A stretch of DNA of 64,000 nt from Phocaeicola faecium (GCF_014837055.1 NZ_JACSPQ010000010.1:119067-183066), one strand, 5' to 3'; shown: positions 54,276 to 62,562, counted from the stretch's first letter. Notes: generated from the sequence alone by a model not told the origin. Made by a program: numbers and translations.

Positions 54276-54570
54276 GTTTCCAGTTGATGTAAAGCAAAAT
54301 GAGCTGATGCAGCCCGAAGGCTTTCATGTTATTATGATAAATCACATCGATGCAGAGGTCGAGCAAGTCTTTGCTGTTTTCTTCCATCGAAGCAATCAGC
54401 GAACGGACGTTCAGCTTCAGTTTGTCGAGTACGCTCTCGTCTACGATTCCGTTGCTGTCTATTAATCCTTGAAAGAGCGCATATTTATCAATTGTTTCCA
54501 GATGTGTTTCCGAGATTTCCATGCTTCGGGTTCCCGAAGGGTTTGTCTGTATTGTGTACATAGTCGTCAA
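54256..54570 (-). CDS. Small helical protein of unknown function upstream of ygiQ
   Basis: A 104-aa protein I do not recognise. It is mainly helical and acidic in the middle (ETHLETIDKYALFQGLIDSN, VLDKLKLNVRSLIASMEENS). The C-terminus is HQLILLYINWKRDKETE. It has no signal peptide or membrane segment. It overlaps the start of the YgiQ gene by 20 bp, suggesting translational coupling. No better frame competes here, so it is probably real, but the evidence is only coding character and position. Confidence 0.6.
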   Translation of the reverse strand: MTTMYTIQTNPSGTRSMEISETHLETIDKYALFQGLIDSNGIVDESVLDKLKLNVRSLIASMEENSKDLLDLCIDVIYHNNMKAFGLHQLILLYINWKRDKETE

Positions 54571-54641
54571 ATTTTAGAGTTTCATACAGACAAAGTTATA
54601 CCTTTTTCCCGAATAACATCTGTTTTCTGTCTTTATTTTCG

Positions 54642-55538
54642 TTATAAAGTTTGCGGATGCAGGTTGCTTGTGTGGATTATTTTCCAGACATCTTCTTCCG
54701 TGCCGGAGAACGGTCCCGACTTTTCGAGCTTGATGGTTGACATGGCAGCGGCGAAACATCCGGCTTCTTCATACGATGCCCCTTTGTTACGCATATATAA
54801 GTATCCCAATACATACGTGTCGCCACATCCCGTTGCGTCTACTACCTCATGGGGAGGGTAGGCAGGAATCTTGTGGAACTTCCCTTCAGCGTAAATCAGC
54901 GAACCGAGGCTGCCTAACGTAAGCAACACTTCTTTTACGCCCCAAGCAGCCAGTTGCAGCGCAGCCTGTTTCGGGTCTTTGAAACCCGTCAATACCTCGG
55001 CTTCGTGTTCGTTTACTTTCAAAATGTCGATGTACTTCAGCGCTTCTTTTTTGTCTTTCCAATCAATGGGGTAAACTTTTTCACCTCTCACCTCGCGAAG
55101 ATAGCCTTGTGCATCAACGGCAAGGATTCCTTTGTCGGAAAGCATCTTTACTACGTCCAGCGAGAAATCGTCCGACAGCAGGCTGCCCAAATGAAAGATG
55201 TGAGCTTTTTCGTCTTTCAGCTCGTCTACCGTAAACGGATCGGCTTTGGCAAGCACTCGCTGCGTGCGGTTATCTTGGTTTTCTCCGTACGTATTTTCAA
55301 AATAAACGGTTTTCCGGCTGGGCAATACCTTTACCCGGATGCCTTCTTTGCGCATGTCTTCTACTGCTTTGTATTCGCTGGGTGCAAGCGCTGTGATGAG
55401 CTTGTAGTTTCGAGTGTCTTTCAGATGGCGCATACCATGTGAAAAATAATAAGACGTACCTCCCGGCAGGTAAGTGGTTTGTTTCGGGGTTACGATTTTG
55501 TCTAAAGTGATATGTCCTATGCAACAAATATCATTCAT
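54642..55538 (-). CDS. PfkB family sugar/nucleoside kinase
   Basis: A 298-aa ribokinase-fold kinase. It starts NDICCIGHITLDKIVTPKQT, has the substrate-lid GG motif TYLPGGTSYYFSHGM, and the C-terminal signature VVDATGCGDTYVLGYL with the catalytic Asp of the DATGCGD anion hole. The frame is open to 55646, but that upstream ATG lies before the promoter -7 box TATCTTTG (55566-55573). The ATG at 55538, 27 bp after that box, is chosen. It diverges from the inositol-phosphate synthase gene. The substrate is unknown, and an inositol or sugar kinase would fit the context loosely. Confidence 0.87.
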   Translation of the reverse strand: MNDICCIGHITLDKIVTPKQTTYLPGGTSYYFSHGMRHLKDTRNYKLITALAPSEYKAVEDMRKEGIRVKVLPSRKTVYFENTYGENQDNRTQRVLAKADPFTVDELKDEKAHIFHLGSLLSDDFSLDVVKMLSDKGILAVDAQGYLREVRGEKVYPIDWKDKKEALKYIDILKVNEHEAEVLTGFKDPKQAALQLAAWGVKEVLLTLGSLGSLIYAEGKFHKIPAYPPHEVVDATGCGDTYVLGYLYMRNKGASYEEAGCFAAAMSTIKLEKSGPFSGTEEDVWKIIHTSNLHPQTL

Positions 55539-55565
55539 CTTTCTTACTGTTCTAAGATTCGGGCG

Positions 55566-55573
55566 CAAAGATA
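55566..55573 (-). promoter_or_regulatory. -7 element of the PfkB kinase gene
   Basis: TATCTTTG on the minus strand, 27 bp before the chosen ATG. It decides the start site against the longer frame. Confidence 0.65.
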
Positions 55574-55704
55574 CATATATTTTTCTTATGTTCTTCTTTT
55601 CTTGGAAATTAAACAAATGTTCCTTTTCTCTGATTTTATGGCACATATTTACCGATATACAAATAAAATGCTCCCCGAAAAGTGGTTTTATTTAAACAAA
55701 ACCG

Positions 55705-55712
55705 TAACTTTG
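55705..55712 (+). promoter_or_regulatory. -7 element of the inositol-phosphate synthase gene
   Basis: TAACTTTG, a consensus match, 63 bp ahead of the ATG at 55776. It rules out the upstream in-frame starts of the open frame that begins at 55512. Confidence 0.6.
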
Positions 55713-55775
55713 GGCACTTGTTTTGTCTATAAAGCAAAAAATATTGTTTATAAAAAGGAAAAAAGGAATTTAGAA

Positions 55776-57083
55776 ATGAAAAACATGAATGTAAAACCGG
55801 CTGACGGAAAGCTGGGCGTATTGTGCGTGGGGCTGGGCGCTGTGGCCACAACCTTTATAACTGGAGTGTTAATGGTTCGTAAAGGACTGGCAAAACCGGT
55901 GGGTTCGATGACCCAATACGATAAAATCCGCGTAGGAAGGGGAGCTGAAAAGAAATACTTGCATTATGGCGACATCGTTCCGATGGCTCAGTTGAGCGAC
56001 ATCGTGTTTGGTGCATGGGATGTATATCCTGCCAATGCTTACGAATCTGCCATCAACTGCGAGGTGCTGAAAGAAAAAGACATCAATCCGGTTAAAGACG
56101 AACTGGAAAAGATTGTTCCGATGAAAGCGGCTTTCGACCACAACTATGCAAAACGTTTGGATGGAAACAATGTGAAAGACTGTGCTACGCGCTGGGAGAT
56201 GGTGGAACAGCTTCGCCAAGACATCCGCAACTTCAAGGAAGCAAACGGATGCAGCCGTATCGTAGTGCTTTGGGCGGCTTCTACCGAAATTTATGTTCCG
56301 GTGTGCGAAGAGGTACACGGCACGCTGGCTGCCCTTGAACAGGCTATGAAGAACGACGACCGCGAGCATGTGGCTCCGTCTATGTGTTACGCTTATGCCG
56401 CACTTGCCGAAGGTGCTCCTTTCATTATGGGTGCGCCTAATACCACAGTTGACATTCCGGCGATGTGGGAAATGGCTGAAAAGACCCAAATGCCGATTGC
56501 CGGCAAAGACTTCAAAACCGGACAGACTTTGGTTAAATCGGGTTTCGCACCGATTATCGGGACACGCTGCTTAGGTTTGTCGGGATGGTTCTCTACCAAT
56601 ATCTTGGGTAACCGCGACGGCTTGGTGCTCGACGAACCTGCCAACTTCCATACCAAAGAGGTAAGCAAACTTTCTACGTTGGAGTCTATTTTGGTGCCCG
56701 AAAATCAGCCTGACCTTTATACTGATTACTATCACAAGGTACGTATCAACTACTATCCGCCGCGTAACGATAACAAAGAGGGGTGGGATAACATCGACAT
56801 CTTCGGCTGGATGGGATACCCGATGCAGATTAAGATTAACTTCCTTTGCCGCGACTCTATTTTGGCAGCTCCGCTGTGTCTCGACCTTGTTTTGTTGAGC
56901 GATTTGGCTGCTCGCGCCGGACGTTATGGCATCCAGCGTTTCTTGAGCTTCTTCCTCAAGAGCCCGATGCACGATTATACCGAAAACGAAATCCCCGTAA
57001 ACCACCTGTTCCAGCAATACGTGATGCTGAAAAACGCCATCCGCGAAATGGGCGGTTACGAAGCCGATGAAGAAATCGACTGA
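55776..57083 (+). CDS. Myo-inositol-1-phosphate synthase
   Basis: A 435-aa NAD-dependent enzyme that cyclises glucose 6-phosphate to inositol phosphate, the precursor of inositol lipids. The N-terminal Rossmann motif is GVLCVGLGAVATTFITGV, and the family core around the catalytic lysine is in AGKDFKTGQTLVKSG. Length fits bacterial MIPS. The start MKNMNVKPADGKLG is chosen because the promoter box (55705-55712) lies inside the longer frame. A terminator follows directly, so the phospholipid-head-group genes found beside MIPS in some Bacteroides are not linked here. Confidence 0.95.
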   Translation: MKNMNVKPADGKLGVLCVGLGAVATTFITGVLMVRKGLAKPVGSMTQYDKIRVGRGAEKKYLHYGDIVPMAQLSDIVFGAWDVYPANAYESAINCEVLKEKDINPVKDELEKIVPMKAAFDHNYAKRLDGNNVKDCATRWEMVEQLRQDIRNFKEANGCSRIVVLWAASTEIYVPVCEEVHGTLAALEQAMKNDDREHVAPSMCYAYAALAEGAPFIMGAPNTTVDIPAMWEMAEKTQMPIAGKDFKTGQTLVKSGFAPIIGTRCLGLSGWFSTNILGNRDGLVLDEPANFHTKEVSKLSTLESILVPENQPDLYTDYYHKVRINYYPPRNDNKEGWDNIDIFGWMGYPMQIKINFLCRDSILAAPLCLDLVLLSDLAARAGRYGIQRFLSFFLKSPMHDYTENEIPVNHLFQQYVMLKNAIREMGGYEADEEID

Positions 57084-57113
57084 TAGTTAGACTTAGTTTC
57101 ATTACATTTGGTT

Positions 57114-57159
57114 GCGTGCAGACTTGTCGGAGAAATCCCCAAGCCTGCACGCTTTTTTT
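57114..57159 (+). terminator. Terminator after the inositol-phosphate synthase gene
   Basis: GCGTGCAG and CTGCACGC pair, extended by CTTG/CAAG across a one-base mismatch, then seven T. Confidence 0.88.
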
Positions 57160-57203
57160 ATCTGAACCCAACTGCTTTGCCAACCATTTAAAATACCCTC
57201 AAA

Positions 57204-57285
57204 ACGTTACCGTTAGTGTTGGTCAGTCCATGCGGTAGAGTTGACCAATTCTATTCGGAAGACTGCCCTGCGCTACCGCTAAGGT
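57204..57285. repeat. Copy of the 22-nt phased repeat family
   Basis: TAG ends at 57216 (CGTTAG) and 57238 (GCGGTAG). CTATTCG at 57251 and CTACCGC at 57273. Each pair is exactly 22 nt apart, as in the copies at 30378 and 47161. Confidence 0.8.
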
Positions 57286-57377
57286 TTTTCAACTTCTTTG
57301 CATGGGTGTAAAGTGCTTAAAATTAGTGTATTGCTATTCTGGTCGCTTCCTTTCTTGTCCTTTAAAAGAGGACATCG

Positions 57378-57428
57378 TAAAAATATTTCCGATAAGTTTG
57401 TTTCGTTTCTCAATAGTTTTTATCTTTA
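57378..57428 (+). promoter_or_regulatory. Promoter of the NVEALA gene with a remnant of a propeller-gene 3' end
   Basis: TTTG (57397-57400), 20 nt, TATCTTTA (57421-57428). The stretch CCGATAAGTTTGTTTCGTTT (57389-57408) is identical to 58995-59014, which spans the stop codon of the propeller gene and the next promoter. In the matching frame this copy reads Lys-Tyr-Phe-Arg-stop, against Lys-Tyr-Pro-Arg-stop in the intact gene. Confidence 0.7.
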
Positions 57429-57504
57429 TTCGCAAATCGGGGATTTGCAGCTTTGTAAGAGAAAAGTAAACCAAAGAAACGAATAACAAACAACAAATTA
57501 TTTT

Positions 57505-57771
57505 ATGAAAAATACGATTTTAAAAATTGCTTTTGCGGCTGCTTTAGCTGTGGTAGCCGGTATTACAGCTTATAATGCACAAAATAAAGAAGAATTGTCA
57601 GATTTGGCTTTGGAGAATATAGAAGCATTGGCAGGTAATGAAAGTGGAACAAATACAAGCTGGTCATGTAGGGGTAGTGTAAATAGGTGTCATGCAAAAT
57701 GTGGATTATGTGGGACTGAAATAGGACCATCTAAAGGGACTTTAACAGGTAGCCATTCTTGTTCCATGTAA
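57505..57771 (+). CDS. NVEALA-family secreted cysteine-rich small protein
   Basis: An 88-aa protein with an N-terminal hydrophobic leader (KNTILKIAFAAALAVVAGITA) and the family motif as NIEALA (38-43) in LALENIEALAGNE. The mature part is short, Gly/Ser-rich and holds five cysteines (55, 62, 66, 69, 86). The NVEALA family is known only from Bacteroidetes and lacks a proven function. The motif sits where a leader-cleavage site would be expected. The gene pairs with the propeller lipoprotein 144 bp downstream, a frequent partner of such peptides. Local DNA is more AT-rich than the neighbouring metabolic genes. Confidence 0.82.
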   Translation: MKNTILKIAFAAALAVVAGITAYNAQNKEELSDLALENIEALAGNESGTNTSWSCRGSVNRCHAKCGLCGTEIGPSKGTLTGSHSCSM

Positions 57772-57856
57772 TTAAAAATGTGAGAGTTCTTGAATGTGCT
57801 AAAATGTGAAAAAGACTCGTCATAGAGAAGTGATAAATCAATTTTTATTTAGTGTG

Positions 57857-57864
57857 TATTTTTG
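57857..57864 (+). promoter_or_regulatory. -7-like element upstream of the propeller lipoprotein gene
   Basis: TATTTTTG fits TAnnTTTG, 51 bp before the ATG at 57916. No clear -33 TTG is present, so the gene may also be read from the NVEALA promoter. Confidence 0.4.
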
Positions 57865-57915
57865 ACATGATGGCACATTCATTTAAGATGTACTATTTTG
57901 ATAAAAGTATAAAGG

Positions 57916-59001
57916 ATGAAGAACTCAATTATTTATTTGCTATTATTTGTAAGCTGGTTGATTGTAGGATGTTCCGGAAGTAGCAAGTCAGATTATTATT
58001 CCAATGGGATTAACTCGGAAAATGTTTATGATGTACAGGTGCAAATCTTGAATGACTCTTCTTTATGGCATTTCCCCTTGCAGATGGAATATACGGATTC
58101 CCTGCTTGTGGTATTGGATTATATGGATGATTATTACTTTCATGTATATACATTGAAGGGAGAACCTATTGGGCATTTTGCACGTAAGGGACAAGGACCG
58201 GGCGAACTTTTGTCTGCCAATCAGTTCCATCTGTCAGAAGACAGAGATTCGTTATATGTTTATGATGGCGTATCGCGTAAAATAGTGATGTATAAATTGA
58301 ATGGAGATTACGTAAAGGATTTGCTTTTCCAAGAATATAAAATAGATTACACGCTGCTTCCCCCGTCGGATATTCCTTATATCCTATACGATATGCTTCC
58401 GGTGAAGGATGAGGTGTTTTTGGTTAAGGCTAATCAACCCAAGCTGCGTTATGGCAAATTGGATTTGGCAAAAGGTGAAATAACATCTGTTTATGGTGAT
58501 TTTCCTACTGGTTGTGTAGCCGGCAAAGCTGAAGAAGTATGGTCGGTGTTTAGCAGCGATACGCGCACTTGCTTAAAGCCTGATTGTTCAAAGATGTTAA
58601 ACGCTACTTATATAGGCGGGATATTGGAATACTTTAGTGTGCAGCCGGATTTAGGACTGTGTGCAGACACTACATTATATATCTATGAACCTGTCTACGG
58701 ATTGGCAGAAGGAGCAGTGCCATCGTATGTTGTAGGTAATGAAAATACGCAGTTGGGGTTTGAAGATGTTTATGCGACAGATCAGTTTGTTTATGCGCTG
58801 TTGCACGAGAAAGGCGATGCTGCGGAGCCTCAATCGGTAATGGTATTCGACTGGCAGGGAAAAGCCCTCCGGAAGATAAACGTTAAGCAACGTTTGCTGC
58901 GCTTGTGTGTAGATGAGGCACGGAATATGATTTACGCAATGGCTGCTGACGAAGTGAATGGTTACAAGTTGGTAAGCATCCCGTTAAAATATCCCCGATA
59001 A
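57916..59001 (+). CDS. TolB-like 6-bladed beta-propeller lipoprotein
   Basis: A 361-aa lipoprotein: signal peptide with lipobox LIVGCS (C19), then repeated beta-blade motifs. HVYTLKGEPIGHFARKGQGP is the typical blade of the BF3164/TolB-like (6-bladed propeller) family, followed by LYVYDGVSRKIVMYKLNGDY and MVFDWQGKALRKINVKQR. Such proteins are frequent in Bacteroidetes next to NVEALA peptides, and their role is unknown. The gene ends KYPR-stop. The DNA at its stop codon recurs upstream of the NVEALA gene. The coding region is AT-richer than flanking core genes. Confidence 0.83.
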   Translation: MKNSIIYLLLFVSWLIVGCSGSSKSDYYSNGINSENVYDVQVQILNDSSLWHFPLQMEYTDSLLVVLDYMDDYYFHVYTLKGEPIGHFARKGQGPGELLSANQFHLSEDRDSLYVYDGVSRKIVMYKLNGDYVKDLLFQEYKIDYTLLPPSDIPYILYDMLPVKDEVFLVKANQPKLRYGKLDLAKGEITSVYGDFPTGCVAGKAEEVWSVFSSDTRTCLKPDCSKMLNATYIGGILEYFSVQPDLGLCADTTLYIYEPVYGLAEGAVPSYVVGNENTQLGFEDVYATDQFVYALLHEKGDAAEPQSVMVFDWQGKALRKINVKQRLLRLCVDEARNMIYAMAADEVNGYKLVSIPLKYPR

Positions 59002-59034
59002 GTTTGTTTCGTTTTCGGCTAACCTCTATCTTTG
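58995..59034 (+). promoter_or_regulatory. Promoter of GH35, second copy of the gene-end repeat
   Basis: TTTG (59003-59006), 20 nt, TATCTTTG (59027-59034). The first 20 bp (58995-59014) are identical to 57389-57408. The -33 box lies one base after the propeller gene's stop codon. Confidence 0.8.
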
Positions 59035-59106
59035 TGTTTGGAACGGCTGTTTGTCAGCTCGGCTTATTACACATAACACATTTTATCATTAAAACTAAAT
59101 CTTATC

Positions 59107-60987
59107 ATGAAAACGAACCTTATTTGTGTGTTGCTGATGTTATTTTCTTCGTTAGGGTTTGCAGCCTCAAAGAAAACAACTTTCGAAATTAAAGACGGTC
59201 ATTTTTATCGGAACGGCGAGGTGGTGTCAATCCATGCAGGAGAGATGCACTACGCCCGTATTCCGCATCAATACTGGCGTCATCGTTTGCAGATGATGAA
59301 AGGAATGGGACTGAACACGGTGGCTACATACGTGTTTTGGAATCTGCATGAAACCGAACCCGGAAAATGGGATTTTTCGGGCGATAAGAACCTTGCCGAG
59401 TATATCCGTATTGCCGGCGAAGAAGGCATGATGGTGATACTTCGTCCCGGTCCGTATGTATGTGCCGAATGGGAATACGGAGGCTATCCGTGGTGGCTTC
59501 AGAATATCCCCGGCATGGAAATCCGTCGCGATAACCCGGCTTTCTTGGAACGTACGAAATCCTACATTGAACGTCTGTATCAGGAAGTGGGCGACTTGCA
59601 GTGTACGAAGGGAGGCCCTATCGTTATGGTGCAGTGCGAAAACGAGTTCGGCTCGTATGTAGCTCAGCGGAAAGATATTCCGTTGGAAGAACACCGCGCT
59701 TACAATGCCAAGATTAAGCAGCAGCTTGCCGATGCCGGTTTCAATGTCCCGCTGTTTACGTCCGACGGAAGCTGGCTGTTTGAAGGCGGAACTACCGAAG
59801 GCGCACTGCCCACGGCAAACGGTGAAAGCGACATCGAAAACCTGAAAAAAGTAGTCGACCAGTATCACGGCGGCAAAGGCCCGTACATGGTGGCGGAATT
59901 TTACCCCGGATGGTTGTCTCACTGGGCGGAACCTTTCCCGCAGGTAAGTGCGTCGGAAATCGCCCGCCAGACGGAAGCCTACTTGAAGAACGACGTGTCT
60001 TTCAACTTCTATATGGTACACGGAGGTACTAACTTCGGATTTACCAGCGGAGCCAACTACGACAAGAGACGTGACATTCAGCCCGACATGACCAGTTACG
60101 ATTACGATGCACCCATCAGCGAAGCAGGCTGGGTTACTCCCAAGTACGACTCCATCCGTAACGTGATGAAACGCTACGTGAAATACGCCATCCCCGATGC
60201 CCCCGCTCCTAATCCGGTTATCGAGATACCTTCTATCAAGTTGACCAAAGTGGCAGATGTGCTTGCCCTGACCGAATCGACTACTCCCGTAACGAATAAT
60301 GACCCCCAGACTTTCGAGCAACTGAATCAGGGTTACGGCTACGTATTATACACTCGTCACTTCAATCAGCCCATCAGTGGCACGCTGGAGATTCCGGGCT
60401 TGCGCGATTACGCCGTGGTGTATGTCGATGGCGAAAAGGTGGGTGTACTGAACCGTAATACGCAAACCTACTCAATGGAAATCGATGTTCCCTTTAACGC
60501 CACATTGGAAATATTGGTAGAAAACATGGGACGCATCAATTACGGCAGCGAAATCGTACACAATACGAAAGGAATCATCAGTCCCGTAACCATTGCCGGC
60601 AAAGAAATCACCGGCGGATGGAACATGTACCGCCTGCCCATGAGCGAAGCTCCCGATTTGCAGACGTTGAAGAGAAATGTGTACACAATCGGATCTACCC
60701 AAGCCAACAAATTGAAAGACTGTCCGGCTATTTACGAAGGAACTTTCACGCTCGACCAAACCGGCGACACCTTCATCGACATGGAAGCATGGGGAAAAGG
60801 AATTATCTTCATCAACGGAATCAACATCGGTCGTTACTGGCAGGTAGGTCCTCAGCAAACACTGTACATTCCCGGTGTTTGGTTGAAGAAAGGCGAAAAC
60901 AAAATCACGATTTTCGAGCAACTGAATGAAACCGTTCAGTCGGAAGTCAGCACTGTGAAACAGCCTGTATTGATGAAGCTGAAGTAG
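59107..60987 (+). CDS. GH35 beta-galactosidase
   Basis: A 626-aa secreted glycoside hydrolase with signal peptide (about 1-20, ending LGFAAS). The catalytic TIM barrel has the family start FYRNGEVVSIHAGEMHYARI, the acid/base glutamate in MVQCENEFGS and the nucleophile glutamate in VAEFYPGW. Two C-terminal beta-sandwich domains (about 390-626) complete the usual GH35 layout, with NGINIGRYWQVGPQQTLYIP near the end. It probably removes terminal beta-galactose from host or plant glycans in the periplasm. It has its own promoter and a terminator, and no SusC/D pair is in the window. Confidence 0.94.
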   Translation: MKTNLICVLLMLFSSLGFAASKKTTFEIKDGHFYRNGEVVSIHAGEMHYARIPHQYWRHRLQMMKGMGLNTVATYVFWNLHETEPGKWDFSGDKNLAEYIRIAGEEGMMVILRPGPYVCAEWEYGGYPWWLQNIPGMEIRRDNPAFLERTKSYIERLYQEVGDLQCTKGGPIVMVQCENEFGSYVAQRKDIPLEEHRAYNAKIKQQLADAGFNVPLFTSDGSWLFEGGTTEGALPTANGESDIENLKKVVDQYHGGKGPYMVAEFYPGWLSHWAEPFPQVSASEIARQTEAYLKNDVSFNFYMVHGGTNFGFTSGANYDKRRDIQPDMTSYDYDAPISEAGWVTPKYDSIRNVMKRYVKYAIPDAPAPNPVIEIPSIKLTKVADVLALTESTTPVTNNDPQTFEQLNQGYGYVLYTRHFNQPISGTLEIPGLRDYAVVYVDGEKVGVLNRNTQTYSMEIDVPFNATLEILVENMGRINYGSEIVHNTKGIISPVTIAGKEITGGWNMYRLPMSEAPDLQTLKRNVYTIGSTQANKLKDCPAIYEGTFTLDQTGDTFIDMEAWGKGIIFINGINIGRYWQVGPQQTLYIPGVWLKKGENKITIFEQLNETVQSEVSTVKQPVLMKLK

Positions 60988-61033
60988 CCAAACAGAACGG
61001 ATAGCCTGAATATAGGGCCTCATTCATAGCAGA

Positions 61034-61078
61034 AAAGGCTGTTTGCGAGTATGATGTTTTTACTCGCAGGCAGCCTTT
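61034..61078. terminator. Terminator between convergent GH35 and ung
   Basis: AAAGGCTG-TTGCGAGTA pairs with TACTCGC-AGGCAGCCTTT. An A or T tract on each side lets it serve both genes. Confidence 0.85.
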
Positions 61079-61103
61079 CCTCTTTTTATGCCGTTGAAAA
61101 GTA

Positions 61104-61766
61104 TTACCAATTAATCGGCGTTTCCCCATGCTCCACCAAGTACGCATTGGCACGGCTGAAATGTTTGTTCCCGAAAAAGCCGTTGTAGGCAGAGAGGGGA
61201 GAGGGATGGACGGAAGTCAGTACCAAATGTTTGGTGCGGTCGATGAACGCCCCTTTCTTTTGTGCATACGACCCCCACAGGATGAACACCAAATGTTCGC
61301 GGTTTTCGGCGAGTGCGCGGATGGCGGCATCGGTAAACTCCTCCCATCCTTTGCGCTGGTGTGAACCGGCTTGGTGCGCTCGCACGGTCAGCGTGGCGTT
61401 AAGCATCAACACCCCCTGTTCCGCCCAGCGCGTCAGGTTTCCGGTAGTAGGAATCGGAGTGCCTAAATCGTCATGGATTTCCTTGAATATATTTTGAAGG
61501 GAAGGAGGGAAAGGGATTCCGTCGTTCACCGAAAAGCAAAGCCCATGCGCCTGTCCCGGACCGTGGTAGGGGTCTTGCCCGATAATGACCACCTTTACCT
61601 TATTATAAGGGCAGAGGTTGAATGCGTTGAATATTAACCGCCCCGGAGGATAGACCGTGGTGGTGCGGTATTCCTGACGGACAAAATCGGTCAGCTTGAC
61701 GAAATAATCTTTTTCAAATTCCGGAGCGAGGACCTGTTTCCAACTTTCTTCTATCTGTACGTTCAT
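61104..61766 (-). CDS. ung: Uracil-DNA glycosylase
   Basis: A 220-aa family-1 enzyme that excises uracil from DNA. The water-activating Asp is in IIGQDPYHGPGQAHGL, and the minor-groove loop is HPSPLSAYNGFFGNKHF with the catalytic histidine. Length is standard. The frame also allows a start two codons earlier (61772). The ATG at 61766 gives MNVQIEESWKQVL, the usual N-terminus, and a -7-like TACCTTTA lies at 61792-61799. It is a single gene. Confidence 0.97.
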   Translation of the reverse strand: MNVQIEESWKQVLAPEFEKDYFVKLTDFVRQEYRTTTVYPPGRLIFNAFNLCPYNKVKVVIIGQDPYHGPGQAHGLCFSVNDGIPFPPSLQNIFKEIHDDLGTPIPTTGNLTRWAEQGVLMLNATLTVRAHQAGSHQRKGWEEFTDAAIRALAENREHLVFILWGSYAQKKGAFIDRTKHLVLTSVHPSPLSAYNGFFGNKHFSRANAYLVEHGETPINW

Positions 61767-61791
61767 AAGCATTGCGATTTGTTTGAGGATG

Positions 61792-61799
61792 TAAAGGTA
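61792..61799 (-). promoter_or_regulatory. -7-like element of ung
   Basis: TACCTTTA on the minus strand, 25 bp before the chosen ATG. The last base differs from consensus G, as in the NVEALA promoter. Confidence 0.45.
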
Positions 61800-61908
61800 A
61801 TCTTTTTTTGTGAAAACTGCGGTGGATAGCTATGATATGTGAAACTAAATTGTTATATTTACAGCGAGAGTTGTTACCTTAGAGTTTAAATGTAATTTAT
61901 AGACAAAG

Positions 61909-62430
61909 ATGCGTTTTATAAAAATCTTTTCTTTCATGTTTGCTCTTTTCTGTTTATGTGTCAGTTGTAAAACACAGCAGATAACACCGGAGCAGAAATC
62001 GGAACATCAGGAAGCCCTTTTGGCATTACGCAACGGGTGTTTCATCGTGCAGCTGGATGCCCTCTACCCCTCGTCCGCCAGTCCGCTTACGCCTGCCCTC
62101 ACCGAATACAAAGAGATGAGGGAAAGCTATCTGAAAGCAAACGGTGGGGACTTTTCTTACTACATATCCCCCAATGACGGCATGAGGCTGCATATTGGTT
62201 TCCCTGCCGATCGGAAAGAGAACCTGCGGGCAGAAGTGTCGGAAGGCAAGAAGAAACGCAACGGCGAATGTCGCTTCCATATCAAAGTGCGCGGCGAAGG
62301 CATCGTAGACGACAGGGATGTCGTTATCCTGCTCCGCCCGCATTCAAACCGGTGTACGGTGAAAGTAACACAGCCCGGAAGAGTGTCGCAAATCAGCATG
62401 GAAGGTCGTGTTTTTCCGCTGGCGGATTGA
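61909..62430 (+). CDS. Small lipoprotein, possibly DUF4251-like
   Basis: A 173-aa predicted lipoprotein: signal peptide with lipobox LCVSC (C20) followed by KTQQITPEQKSEH. The body has an early strand FIVQLDALYPS, a central YLKANGGDFSYYISP and later beta segments (CRFHIKVRGEGI, CTVKVTQPGRVSQISMEGR). The layout resembles DUF4251-type Bacteroidetes lipoproteins, but I am not sure of the family. No catalytic residues stand out. It is a single gene diverging from ung. Confidence 0.65.
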   Translation: MRFIKIFSFMFALFCLCVSCKTQQITPEQKSEHQEALLALRNGCFIVQLDALYPSSASPLTPALTEYKEMRESYLKANGGDFSYYISPNDGMRLHIGFPADRKENLRAEVSEGKKKRNGECRFHIKVRGEGIVDDRDVVILLRPHSNRCTVKVTQPGRVSQISMEGRVFPLAD

Positions 62431-62562
62431 AAAAGAACAAGCCTTACATTCCCTATTGCAAACTCGACTTTGCTTTTTCTGCGTTTTTTGCATCTCTTCA
62501 TACCTCAAAATGGGTATTTCCCCGCATTTTGAGAGCGTAATGTCAAAAAAAAAAGGCATTCG

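Noticed and set aside
59227-60321. Long minus-strand open frame opposite GH35
   Set aside because: GH35 catalytic motifs are complete on the plus strand. The reverse frame is a shadow.
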